Below are positions 26,875-34,308 of a stretch of DNA of 64,000 nt, in pieces. The stretch is taken from the NCBI GenBank assembly GCA_963715405.1, contig OY970239.1:372001-436000 (forward strand), written 5' to 3'. The notes beneath the pieces were generated by a model. It was not told the origin of the DNA. It saw only the letters and a program-made list of their open reading frames with translations, and searched no databases. The stretch's first letter is position 1; the number at the start of each line of letters is the position of its first letter. Source of the DNA: JALZKA01 sp963715405 (GTDB lineage: Bacteria > Actinomycetota > Thermoleophilia > Solirubrobacterales > 70-9). A program made the position numbers and the translations under genes.

Positions 26875-27585
26875 ATGACGCGCAAGACTTCTCGCATCAC
26901 CGGGGCAAGCTTCGCCCTAATCGGCTTGGCGCTCTTCCTGCTCTTCACCGCAACGGCGAGCGACGCCGGCGATGCCGGCGGCACCGAGCCAACCGCCTGC
27001 AACAAGAGTGAGGCGACCATCGTCGCGGAGCCCGGCGGCGACTCGATCGAGGGGACCGCGGGCGACGATGTGATCATAGGCTCCGAGGGAGAAGACGCGA
27101 TCGACGGAGTGGGCGGCGACGACCTCATCTGCGCCCTCGGGGGCGACGACCTGATTGCCGGTGGCGCCGGCAACGATCACATCAGGGGTAACGGCGGAGG
27201 TGACTTGATCGCTGGCGGCGACGGAAACGACCGGGCAGGCGGCGGCGATGGCGACGACGGCATCGCCGGCGGCGAGGACGACGATCGCCTTCGCGGCGGC
27301 GACGGTTTCGACTCGATCAATGGTGCCAGCGGCGACGACATCGTGCGCGGCGGGCGTGGAGACGACGGTGGTTCCCAGCCCTCGACGTCCCGCGGTGAGG
27401 GCTCAGGCCTATTCGGAGATGCCGGCGACGATGACATTGCGGGCGGTCCCGGCACCGACCAGCTTCGAGGAGGCGACGGCAGTGACGCCCACGACGGCGG
27501 CACGGAGGTCGACGACTGCTTCGACGATAGCGGCGATAATCTCAGAGGGGACAACAACACCTTCGTTAGGTGCGAGGACCGCTAG
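26875..27585 (+). CDS. Secreted RTX-like (hemolysin-type) calcium-binding repeat protein
   Basis: 236 residues. A signal peptide (TGASFALIGLALFLLFTATA) is followed by a string of nonapeptide-like units of the type GGxGxDxx: GSEGEDAIDGVGGDDLICAL, GGDDLIAGGAGNDHIRGNGG, GGDGNDRAGGGDGDDGIAGG and so on to about residue 150, then a few more near GDAGDDDIAGGPGTDQLRGG. Such repeats form a calcium-bound parallel beta-roll outside the cell. There is no toxin or enzyme domain. The tail RGDNNTFVRCEDR carries a Cys that may pair with an earlier one. It is a small surface or exported protein. Confidence 0.8.
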   Translation: MTRKTSRITGASFALIGLALFLLFTATASDAGDAGGTEPTACNKSEATIVAEPGGDSIEGTAGDDVIIGSEGEDAIDGVGGDDLICALGGDDLIAGGAGNDHIRGNGGGDLIAGGDGNDRAGGGDGDDGIAGGEDDDRLRGGDGFDSINGASGDDIVRGGRGDDGGSQPSTSRGEGSGLFGDAGDDDIAGGPGTDQLRGGDGSDAHDGGTEVDDCFDDSGDNLRGDNNTFVRCEDR

Positions 27586-27689
27586 GAGTCGAATACGGGC
27601 CAGCACCAAGACGCGATACCTCACAGAAAAGCTTGTTCGAGGGAGCCAGCTAGCTAGCTGCGCGTGAGTTGAAGCTGGCCGCCTCTTGG

Positions 27690-27896
27690 TTATGCCGAGA
27701 GCTTGAAGTGCCCGGTGTTCTCCTCGTCGTCACGAGTCTTTTCGATCAGCTCGGTCTTGCGAGCCTTGTTGAAACCACTTTTGATGTCTGACTTTTCGAC
27801 GCCGAGCTGTTTAGCGATGTCCGCGCGTGTGAACTCTTCCTGATTGAGTTCCTTTGCCGCCGCTACTACCTGGTCCGCACTGTATTCCTGAGCCAT
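27690..27896 (-). CDS. Small helix-turn-helix-like hypothetical protein (68 aa)
   Basis: 68 residues starting at ATG 27896 with GAAGGAGCC just upstream. QVVAAAKELNQEEFTRADIA and KQLGVEKSDIKSGFNKARKT read as a small winged or tri-helical DNA-binding fold: 'FTRADIAKQLGVEKSDIKSGFNKARK' is the shape of a helix-turn-helix. A tail ENTGHFKLSA follows. The low number of basic surface residues leaves room for other roles. I do not recognise a named family. Confidence 0.6.
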   Translation of the reverse strand: MAQEYSADQVVAAAKELNQEEFTRADIAKQLGVEKSDIKSGFNKARKTELIEKTRDDEENTGHFKLSA

Positions 27897-28305
27897 GTTG
27901 GCTCCTTCCGGTTGACGTGTGACCACCAAGGGTTGCAGGGCGACTTCCAACGGCCTGACGCACCGCCTCGTGGACGCCTAGCGGGGAGCCGTATAGAGGA
28001 CTCTCAGGGATTTCATGCAAGTCGCTCTATCCCGCCGGCCATCCCAGGTAGGTGGGGGCCCTCACGGGCGAGTAAGAGGAAGAAGGCAATAGAGGTACAT
28101 ACAGGTTGATCTGAGGGGACGGTGACTGTCCCATCTCGGTCCCACCGCCGCCGGCCCCCTCCCACCCCGTTCCGGTAGGCGATGAGACGCTGCCTCGAAT
28201 CAAAGGACGCCACTGTGCAGCGCCCCCGAGGATGGAGCTAGCTTCCGGGTGCGCGAACCGCCGAGACGTCCTCCAAGCGCCGGCACTTGGTCTGACCGGC
28301 GTCGA
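27897..28305. other. Non-coding gap inside the island
   Basis: This stretch of 409 bases holds the upstream region of the 68-aa gene and the downstream end of the propeller gene. No gene, repeat or RNA structure was recognised. Short open frames on both strands lack ribosome sites and codon bias. Confidence 0.35.
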
Positions 28306-29586
28306 TCACCTGAGGGGGCCGCGTACGAAGAGCTGGGTGTCGATGCCGCCGGTTCCCGGCAGGTTTGATCCACTCGAGCGGAAGACGGCGTATGCGCCGT
28401 CGTGCGAGAGCGACGGAGGGTAGGCCTCGGCGAACTCGTCGGAAGGCTCCCCGTCGGAGTTGCGGCTGGTGACCTGTAGCGCTCCGGTTTGGAGGTCGTA
28501 GGCGTAGACGTCGGAGTCCATGTCGTTGCCCGGCAGGTTGTCGGAGTTGGTGTAGAAGGCCACGACCTTGCCGTTCCCCGAGACGAACGGGTCGTAGCTG
28601 GTGTCCGCGGCCGGGTCCCCGTTCGCGTTTTTGCTCACCAGGCGGGTCGAGCCGCCGCCCGCGAGCTCGCGCGCGTACACGAGGTCGGTGCTTCCGTCTC
28701 CGCCGGGGAGATTCGACGCAGTGCAGACGAAGGCCGCGACGGCGCCGTTGGCCGCGACGGACGGATACTCACAGTCTCCGTCTGCCAACTCGCCGTCCGT
28801 GCGCTTGCTGATGAGCTTCGTCTTCGACGCGTCGAGGTCGCGCACGTAGATGCGAGTGGTGCTGCCGTCGCCGCCGGGCAGGTCATCCGATCTGGACGAG
28901 AACGCGACGTGGCCGCCGTCGATCGAGATCTGGCCAAATCTCACTTCAACCGCCGTGCCGTCGCTCGCCCGCGACGCGAGGCTGGTATTTCCACTCTGCC
29001 GGTCGTGGATGTAGAGCCCGGTGCCGATCGATGCCGATGCGGGGAGGTTCCCGGCCGACGAGAGAAACGCCACTAAGCGGCCATTGCCCGAGATGCTCGG
29101 TTCTCCTGCGTTCTCGTCCACCGGATCGCCGGCAGAGTTCTGGGACGCGAGTCGTGTCCTCCGCGTCTCGAGGTCGTGAACCTGGATCAGCCGGGTGACC
29201 CCATCGCCGCCCGGCAGGTTGTCGGCGTTCGATATAAAGGCCACGTAGCGCCCGCTCGCGGAGAGCCATGGCTCCTGATTGCCCTCGTCGGCGGCGTCGC
29301 CGTTCGAGGCGCGGCTCACGAGGAACGTCCTGCCGGCGTCGACGTCCCGCGCGTACAGCTGGGTCGTCGTCCCATCCCCCTGCGGGAGGTTCTCTGCGTT
29401 GGAGACGAACGCCGCCACCGTGCCATCGCCCGAGATGGCGGTGGCGTCGGTGCGGTCGCCCGCGGCGTCGCCGTTTGCGGCTTTGCTCGCCAGCTTCGTC
29501 TTCGGACCGGCTGCAGTGGCCGGCAACGTAAGCACGAGGCCGAAGATGACGAATGCTGCGACTACTGTGTTCCGGCGCGAGGCCAT
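28306..29586 (-). CDS. Secreted TolB/WD40-like beta-propeller protein
   Basis: 426 residues from ATG 29586. NTVVAAFVIFGLVLTLPATA is a signal peptide. The rest consists of about seven or eight units with recurring steps: AISGDGTVAAFVSNAENLPQ, LSASGRYVAFISNADNLPGG, SISGNGRLVAFLSSAGNLPA, SIDGGHVAFSSRSDDLPGGD. Each has the 'S.dG..vaF.S...nLp.gd....vyv.Dl' pattern of TolB-type six- or seven-bladed propellers. No enzyme domain is attached. It is probably an extracellular binding or scaffold protein. The upstream ATG at 29640 would add a charged stretch unlike a signal. Confidence 0.75.
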   Translation of the reverse strand: MASRRNTVVAAFVIFGLVLTLPATAAGPKTKLASKAANGDAAGDRTDATAISGDGTVAAFVSNAENLPQGDGTTTQLYARDVDAGRTFLVSRASNGDAADEGNQEPWLSASGRYVAFISNADNLPGGDGVTRLIQVHDLETRRTRLASQNSAGDPVDENAGEPSISGNGRLVAFLSSAGNLPASASIGTGLYIHDRQSGNTSLASRASDGTAVEVRFGQISIDGGHVAFSSRSDDLPGGDGSTTRIYVRDLDASKTKLISKRTDGELADGDCEYPSVAANGAVAAFVCTASNLPGGDGSTDLVYARELAGGGSTRLVSKNANGDPAADTSYDPFVSGNGKVVAFYTNSDNLPGNDMDSDVYAYDLQTGALQVTSRNSDGEPSDEFAEAYPPSLSHDGAYAVFRSSGSNLPGTGGIDTQLFVRGPLR

Positions 29587-29983
29587 CGTCTCCCTACTCG
29601 AAGTCGCCGCAATCGTCTCACGTGATCGGGGGGACGTCAACTAGGGTGGCTCAGGCGCCGAACGTTTTCCGTTGGGCAGGTCGACGGAGCTAGCCGGACA
29701 GCTGTCGAACCCGGACTTTCACGTACGGCCTAGCGGCTGCCCCCGTGAACCGCTTGAACAAGCCGCCTTCGCAGGACTTGTGCGCGACTCGAAAACCGTT
29801 GGCTGGGGGTGGGGTACCAAGAACCACAGCTGCGCTTTACATATCGCTTCATAGCCGAGAGGGCACTGGTTCGACGGGGCGCAATTGAGAGGGGCCTGAG
29901 GCTCTTGAAATCTCGAAGTAACCTGCCGAGCGATGATCCATCCGGGGCGCCGATGAACGACCCAAGCTGCCGAGGAGATGACG
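29587..29983. other. Divergent intergenic region, no gene recognised
   Basis: About 400 bases between the propeller gene and the DUF899 gene. It must carry both promoters. Nothing coding was seen. The last bases (CGAGGAG at 29971-29977) are the ribosome binding site of the DUF899 gene. Confidence 0.4.
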
Positions 29984-30721
29984 ATGCCTGACCACAGGAT
30001 TGGGACGCGTGAGGAGTGGCAGGCCGCTCGCGACGAGCTCGCGAAGCTCGAAGCCGAGCATGCGAAGAAGAACGTGGAGATCAAGAAGCGACGGCGAGAG
30101 CTGCCCTGGGTCGCTGTCGAAAAGGAGTACGTCTTCGACACTGAGGATGGGAAAAAGACCCTCGAAGAGCTCTTTGACGGGCGCTCGCAGCTCCTCGCGT
30201 ACAACATCATGTACGGCCCGGACTATGAGGTCGGAGCCTGCCCCGGCTGCACGAGCCTGGGTGATGAGTTCAGCGGCCCGCTGATCCACCTGAACAAGCG
30301 CGACGTGACGTTCCTCTGCTTCTCGCGGGCGCCCATCGACCGTCTCGCGGCCTACAAGGAGCGGATGGGTTGGGAATTTCCGTACGTCTCCACATACGAA
30401 ACCGATTTCCCTTGGGACTTTGGGCTTGCCTTGACCGAGGAGCAGGCACAGCAAACCCCCGAGGTCAAGGAGATGATCGAGAACCCGCCGGACTGGCTGG
30501 AGGAATGGTCAGCGCAGGTTGGCGCCGAGCTCAAGGACGGCCTCCGCGAGGGCCCCGGCTACATCGCGTTCGCGCGCGACAACGGCACCATTTACCACAC
30601 CTACACAGTGATGGCCCCCGACCCTTTCGTCGCCCCCCACTTCAACATGCTTCTTGAGAGGACTCCGAAGCCCCAGCCCGATGAGCCGCGTGCCTGGCGC
30701 AAGGACGAGTACCCGGACTGA
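29984..30721 (+). CDS. DUF899 thioredoxin-fold family protein
   Basis: 245 residues. GTREEWQAARDELAKLEAEH and KRRRELPWVAVEKEYVFDTE are the typical beginning of DUF899 proteins. GPDYEVGACPGCTSLGDEFS contains the C-x-x-C, followed by HLNKRDVTFLCFSRAPIDRL. The fold is thioredoxin-like and members are believed to act in redox chemistry, but no reaction is established. The ATG at 29984 lies six bases after the CGAGGAG ribosome site; an ATG at 29978 would overlap the site and is less likely. Confidence 0.85.
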   Translation: MPDHRIGTREEWQAARDELAKLEAEHAKKNVEIKKRRRELPWVAVEKEYVFDTEDGKKTLEELFDGRSQLLAYNIMYGPDYEVGACPGCTSLGDEFSGPLIHLNKRDVTFLCFSRAPIDRLAAYKERMGWEFPYVSTYETDFPWDFGLALTEEQAQQTPEVKEMIENPPDWLEEWSAQVGAELKDGLREGPGYIAFARDNGTIYHTYTVMAPDPFVAPHFNMLLERTPKPQPDEPRAWRKDEYPD

Positions 30722-30815
30722 GGCCGTGAACTGGGACCGTGCGATACGTCTGCCGCTGCGACGCCCGAGGACAAGGCCGATTAGAGCCATCGCCCCTGGA
30801 GTTCGCGCGATTCAA

Positions 30816-30870
30816 GCGCCTTCCATGCAAAGCGACTTAGGTGCTTTTCGTCCAAAGCACATTCCTTAGG
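30816..30870 (-). repeat. Family B hairpin repeat, copy 4 (complete double hairpin)
   Basis: GCGCCTTCCATGCAAAGCG, then GACTTAG, then GTGCTTTTCGTCCAAAGCAC (a 7-bp stem GTGCTTT/AAAGCAC), then ATTCCTTAGG. It is the best preserved two-hairpin copy and lies 56 bases before the ELWxxDGT gene start, so it may affect that gene's transcript. Confidence 0.8.
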
Positions 30871-30925
30871 TGGTCCAAAATGCGCGCCTTGCGCTATGCC
30901 CACACCTGCCGTAGACTGGCGTGCG

Positions 30926-32164
30926 ATGAGACTTTGGGGTGTCGGAGCGGGGGTGCTGTTGGTTTTCGCATTCGGTGCGGGGCCCGCGGCCGCATCCCCC
31001 ACCGACGGCGCCAAGCTCGGCGACAGTCTGTTCTTCGGCGCCAACGACGGTTCGACCGGCTACGAGCTCTGGCGGACCGACGGCACCGCGGCCGGGACAA
31101 AGCGCGTCAAGGACATCAACCCCGGGGTGGAGGGCGCGAGCGTCTATCACTTCGCCAAGCTCGGCGAGCGCCTCTACTTCCGAGCCGACGACGGCATCTC
31201 AGGCACCGAGCTCTGGCGGACCGACGGCACCGCGGCCGGGACAAAGCGCGTCAAGGACATCAACCCCGGGGTGGGCGACTCGTCCCCCCGAAGCCTCACG
31301 ATGCTCGGAGACCGGCTCTACTTCGAGGCCGACGACGGCAGCGCCGGGAGCGAGCTCTGGCGGACCGACGGCACCGCGGCCGGGACAAAGCGCGTCAAGG
31401 ACATCAACCCCGGGGCGGGCAGCTCTAATCCCGACGACCTCACGAGGCTGGGAGAGCGGCTCTACCTCCAGGCTGACGACGGCAGCTCAGGGAGCGAGCT
31501 CTGGCGGACCGACGGCACCGCGGCCGGGACGAAGCGCGTCAAAGACATCAACCCCGGGGCGGGCAGCTCGTACCTCGACGACCTCGCGAGGCTTGGAGAC
31601 CGGCTCTACTTCGAGGCCGACGACGGCAGCTCCGGCTACGAGCTCTGGCGGACCGACGGCACCGCGGCCGGGACGGAGCGCGTCAAGGACATCAACCCCG
31701 GGGCGGGCAACTCGTTCCCGAACGATTTGGCGAGGCTCGGAGAGCGACTCTACTTCGGGGCCGAGGACGGCAGCTCCGGGAGCGAGCTCTGGCGGACCGA
31801 CGGCACCGCGGCCGGGACGAAGCGCGTCAAGGACATCAACCCCGGGGCGGGCAACTCGTACCCTCGGCATTTCGCCGGGCTCGGCGACCGGCTCATCTTC
31901 AGGGCAATCGACGGCAGCTCAGGGAGCGAGCTCTGGCGGACCGACGGCACCGCGGCCGGGACGAAGCGCGTCAAGGACATCAACCCCGGGGTTGGCGACT
32001 CGTCCCCATGCCAGAAGCTGCGACTCGGCACGCTAGTCCTCTTCGCGGCTGACAACGGCACCGTGGGCTCCGAGCTCTGGAAGTCCGACGGCACCGCGGC
32101 AGGAACGGAGCTCGTCAAGGACATCAACCCCGGGGCGGGCGACTCGAACCCGTTCTGCGACTGA
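30926..32164 (+). CDS. Secreted ELWxxDGT-repeat protein
   Basis: 412 residues from ATG 30926. RLWGVGAGVLLVFAFGAGPA is a signal peptide. The mature part is eight consecutive units of exactly 48 residues, each with YELWRTDGTAAGTKRVKDIN or near copies of it; the last has ELWKSDGTAAGTELVKDINP. ELWxxDGT repeats are a known family of probable beta-propeller or beta-strand modules in exported bacterial proteins. The start at 30926 is chosen because the signal peptide begins there; a longer frame from 30896 adds an unrelated leader. Function is unknown, probably surface adhesion or binding. Confidence 0.85.
   Translation: MRLWGVGAGVLLVFAFGAGPAAASPTDGAKLGDSLFFGANDGSTGYELWRTDGTAAGTKRVKDINPGVEGASVYHFAKLGERLYFRADDGISGTELWRTDGTAAGTKRVKDINPGVGDSSPRSLTMLGDRLYFEADDGSAGSELWRTDGTAAGTKRVKDINPGAGSSNPDDLTRLGERLYLQADDGSSGSELWRTDGTAAGTKRVKDINPGAGSSYLDDLARLGDRLYFEADDGSSGYELWRTDGTAAGTERVKDINPGAGNSFPNDLARLGERLYFGAEDGSSGSELWRTDGTAAGTKRVKDINPGAGNSYPRHFAGLGDRLIFRAIDGSSGSELWRTDGTAAGTKRVKDINPGVGDSSPCQKLRLGTLVLFAADNGTVGSELWKSDGTAAGTELVKDINPGAGDSNPFCD
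31019..32161 (+). repeat. Tandem 144-bp coding repeats (8 units) of the ELWxxDGT gene
   Basis: Each 48-codon unit contains a nearly unchanged DNA block beginning GAGCTCTGGCGGACCGACGG and running through the VKDINPG codons, identical in silent positions in most units. The unit boundary falls at GGCGA(G/C). Seven of the eight units carry the nearly identical block; the eighth is diverged. Identity at third positions shows recent duplication or gene conversion, so copy number probably varies between strains. Confidence 0.8.
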
Positions 32165-32238
32165 CTGTCGTCACCGGCTGCCCCTTCTCACTGCGCGAGT
32201 GCTAAGAGGAAAGATGTGCCGCGGTGCGGAGTGTCGTT

Positions 32239-32840
32239 ATGGGGGTCGTCAGTCGGATTCTCATTGGCCTAGGCAGCGATGACCGGCTCATCGCGCTCGG
32301 CAACCGGTCGGCTAGCGAGAAGAAGAATGCAGCGCTATACACGGTGATCGATCCGGCTGGCGGCTCGCAGACGCACGTCGTCCGCCCTCCTCGCAACGAC
32401 TGGTTCGTCGAATCGGGGGCGGTAGCCGAGAGCGGTCAGAGCCTTGTTCTCACCTACCACGGGAGTGACACGACCGGCGCCGATCTCGTACAGCTGGATG
32501 GCGCGGAGAACAAACCGACAAGTGTCCCCAGCGTTCACGGGTCGGCATTGGCGACCGCGGACTCGTTCATCGCGACGACTGGCTCGAGCCTCATTCGCAT
32601 CGATTCCGACACGGGGGCTACGGAAGATGTGGACCCCCATGCTGAAGCGTGCACTTGATGAACTTCGCTCTGAATGAGCGAAGGTCAGCTGCGTACGTCG
32701 GCGCATGCGGGGATCGCCCGAGCGTCAACCGGGTAGATCTTGAAACTCAGGAAGTTGAAGCTGTTCCCATCGGAAAGGATTGCGAAGGGCTCGCGTCCCC
32801 TTTGGCGGTCATGGTCGAGGCGGGCGGCACGGATCCCTAG
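32239..32840 (+). pseudogene. Hypothetical protein split by a frameshift, possibly a beta-propeller remnant
   Basis: An open frame from about 32239 (or 32224) runs to a stop at 32658 with strand-like steps: LIALGNRSASEKKNAALYTV, IDPAGGSQTHVVRPPRNDWF, SLIRIDSDTGATEDVDPHAE. Another frame, 32649-32840, continues in the same style (VNRVDLETQEVEAVPIGKDC). They look like two parts of one propeller-type protein separated by an indel near 32650. There is no signal peptide. It might be an active short gene followed by a relic. Confidence 0.35.
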
Positions 32841-32894
32841 GCCAAGTCCTCACCGCTGGACCGATGGGCGCCACTCCGGGGCGATCGACACTTT

Positions 32895-32920
32895 TAGATG
32901 CTTTCCATGCGAAGCCCCTA
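32895..32920 (-). repeat. Family B hairpin repeat, copy 5 (single hairpin)
   Basis: TAGATGCTTT-CCATGC-GAAGCCCCTA on the plus strand: the same stem and loop (reverse complement of GCATGG) with three changes. It is the last copy before the duplicated tRNA end at 33666. Confidence 0.7.
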
Positions 32921-33089
32921 TCTCAGAGGGGGCTGGTCGACGGTTCCACGGCGCTTACTGTGTCCGAAAGCGAACTCCTGAATTGGGCACCAACAGGGCG
33001 CCAGCAGAGAAATGGGCGAAGGTGGAGTTCGCAAGACTTTTCAAAAGGCTCAATCTCGCTCAAGACGCGACTCGCTGTAGTCTCGGGGG

Positions 33090-33308
33090 ATGAGTGAGCC
33101 CAATGCCATCGTTCAGCTGGCAAGTGGGGTCGTGTTTGAGGTCGCAGAGAGCTCTGGACAGCTCGAGGCTTTGATCCGAGACGCAGAGAAGGACGGTGCA
33201 GAGTTCATCGCCGTCACCGAAACCGATGGCGAGATTCAGAGGATCAATAGACACCTGATTCAGCGTTATCGAGACAAGGTCGGGCGAAGCGGTCCGAACT
33301 TTCCCTAG
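33090..33308 (+). CDS. Hypothetical protein, 72 aa
   Basis: Small protein with the pattern NAIVQLASGVVFEVAESSGQ, LEALIRDAEKDGAEFIAVTE, TDGEIQRINRHLIQRYRDKV. It resembles small one-domain beta proteins of the type 'xVxLxSG..F.V.E......(L) A...G.fi.vT..DG....iN...i', but I cannot assign a family. There is a possible ribosome site (GGGGGA) just upstream. The coherent pattern supports it being real. Confidence 0.55.
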   Translation: MSEPNAIVQLASGVVFEVAESSGQLEALIRDAEKDGAEFIAVTETDGEIQRINRHLIQRYRDKVGRSGPNFP

Positions 33309-33665
33309 CGTCTAGGGTTGAATTCCGTGCTCTCGTTGATTGGGTCAGACGGAGCAAAGAAGTTCGCGAGGGGAAGGTTGAACTCTTCCAGAGGTCAGCC
33401 AGTCAGCATCCGTCTAACGCACTGCCTCGGTAGGACCGCAAGTCACGATCATCACTAAACCGAGTAACCTGTGGGAACTGGCCCTACAGCCGTCAGTTCT
33501 GGCCGAGGAGCGAATTCACGCCGATACGCGCCCTGCGCGACGAGGCAACTCACTCCCAGGCAAACGGAACGGACTGTAGGGCTGGTCGCGTTCAGGGATC
33601 GGGCTCCCAGTTGCACAATGCCGGTCATGAGCTACGACGCATGATCTCCCGAATCCGATCGGCGC
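33309..33665. other. Non-coding gap at the right end of the island
   Basis: 357 bases, lower in G+C, with no gene recognised. If the tRNA duplication marks an integration, this is the place where an integrase gene or its remnant would usually lie, but translation in all six frames shows nothing that resembles a tyrosine or serine recombinase. Confidence 0.4.
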
Positions 33666-33724
33666 CTCGAAAACCGTTATGCGTCTATTCGGGCGTATCG
33701 AGGGTTCGAATCCCTCCCTCTCCA
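33666..33724 (+). pseudogene. 3' half of a tRNA-Ser(CGA) gene (putative attachment-site duplication)
   Basis: CTCGAAAACCGTTAT (anticodon loop and 3' side of the anticodon stem) is identical to the intact tRNA-Ser at 20614-20704. A different but still self-pairing variable arm follows, and then ATCGAGGGTTCGAATCCC and the acceptor CCTCTCC are identical. The 5' half is absent. Bases 33661-33665 are unrelated to the intact gene. The differing variable arm shows that it is not a simple recent copy; it could be the displaced original 3' half. Its discriminator base is A instead of G. Confidence 0.8.
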
Positions 33725-34269
33725 CTACTGATTCGCCCGCGCCACGCCATCGCTCCCGCGGTGACCGCGACGAGCACGAGCGCCATGGCGATGAGCAGCC
33801 CAGCGTCATCGCCCGTGGGCTTGGCCACCATTGAGGCGACCACGATGAAGAGCACCGAGAGCTCGATGCGGCCGACTGTCTTCAGGTTCGATGTGCGGCG
33901 GCGCACCTCGGGGTGGGCGGCTCCGTCTCGCTCGATCGCCTCCTCGAGCTTCTTGATCTCCGGCTCGAAGTAACCGACGCCAATGGCGAACGAGACTCCG
34001 AACCCCGTCAGCCCGATGATGATCCAGAGCGAGCCGAAGTCCCAGTTGCCTTCGATCGCGGCGAGAATCCCGAAGATGAGGGTGGCCAGGGAAGCGGGTA
34101 TGAAGAGGCGTGGCGCGAGCCAGCCGGCGTCGTCGTTGTGGCTCGCTTCCCTTTCGAGGTCCCCGGAGAGGTCGGTTCGAAGCTCGAGCATGAAGTAGGC
34201 GGTTGCGGCTCCGACCCAGACGATCGCGGCGACGACGTGCAGGAGGAGCAGTAGTTCGTAAAGGGTCAT
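33685..34269 (-). CDS. DUF2269 family membrane protein
   Basis: 194 residues. YELLLLLHVVAAIVWVGAAT is the first of four membrane helices, with the conserved His in LHVVAAIVWVG that marks DUF2269 proteins. FIPASLATLIFGILAAIEGN and IELSVLFIVVASMVAKPTG are later helices. Function is unknown, possibly haem-related. The last 12 codons (GEGGIRTLDTPE) and the stop lie inside the duplicated tRNA 3' half (33666-33724) read backwards, so the end of the gene overlaps the tRNA relic. Confidence 0.75.
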   Translation of the reverse strand: MTLYELLLLLHVVAAIVWVGAATAYFMLELRTDLSGDLEREASHNDDAGWLAPRLFIPASLATLIFGILAAIEGNWDFGSLWIIIGLTGFGVSFAIGVGYFEPEIKKLEEAIERDGAAHPEVRRRTSNLKTVGRIELSVLFIVVASMVAKPTGDDAGLLIAMALVLVAVTAGAMAWRGRISSGEGGIRTLDTPE

Positions 34270-34308
34270 CGTGAGAGAGCGTAAACCGAAGAGGACCGCG
34301 GAGGCACT

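Larger units (their letters stand above)
20614..33724. mobile_element. Putative tRNA-Ser-associated genomic island (integrase not seen)
   Basis: An intact tRNA-Ser(CGA) gene marks one end and a duplicated 3' half of a tRNA-Ser(CGA) marks the other, in the same orientation 13 kb away. This is the classical layout after site-specific integration into a tRNA gene. Inside are glycan-modification genes (two sulfotransferases, epimerase, glycosyltransferase), secreted repeat proteins, gene remnants, long non-coding gaps of visibly lower G+C, and all five copies of repeat family B. No integrase, relaxase, transposase or phage gene was recognised, so the element is decayed, mobilised from elsewhere, or the duplication has another cause. 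Flanking genes are ordinary chromosomal ones. Confidence 0.5.

Noticed and set aside
26875..27585. RTX toxin
   Set aside because: Only calcium-binding repeats and a signal peptide are present; no pore-forming, protease or lipase domain and no type I secretion genes nearby.
31019..32161. Possible CRISPR-like or satellite array
   Set aside because: The 144-bp period is coding throughout, with one frame and an ELWxxDGT motif per unit; there are no spacers.
20705..33665. Integrase, transposase, relaxase or phage structural genes
   Set aside because: I looked through the translated frames of the interval; none showed recombinase-like catalytic patterns or other mobility motifs.
33666..33724. Functional second tRNA-Ser
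   Set aside because: The D-arm and 5' acceptor strand are absent upstream, so no complete cloverleaf can form.
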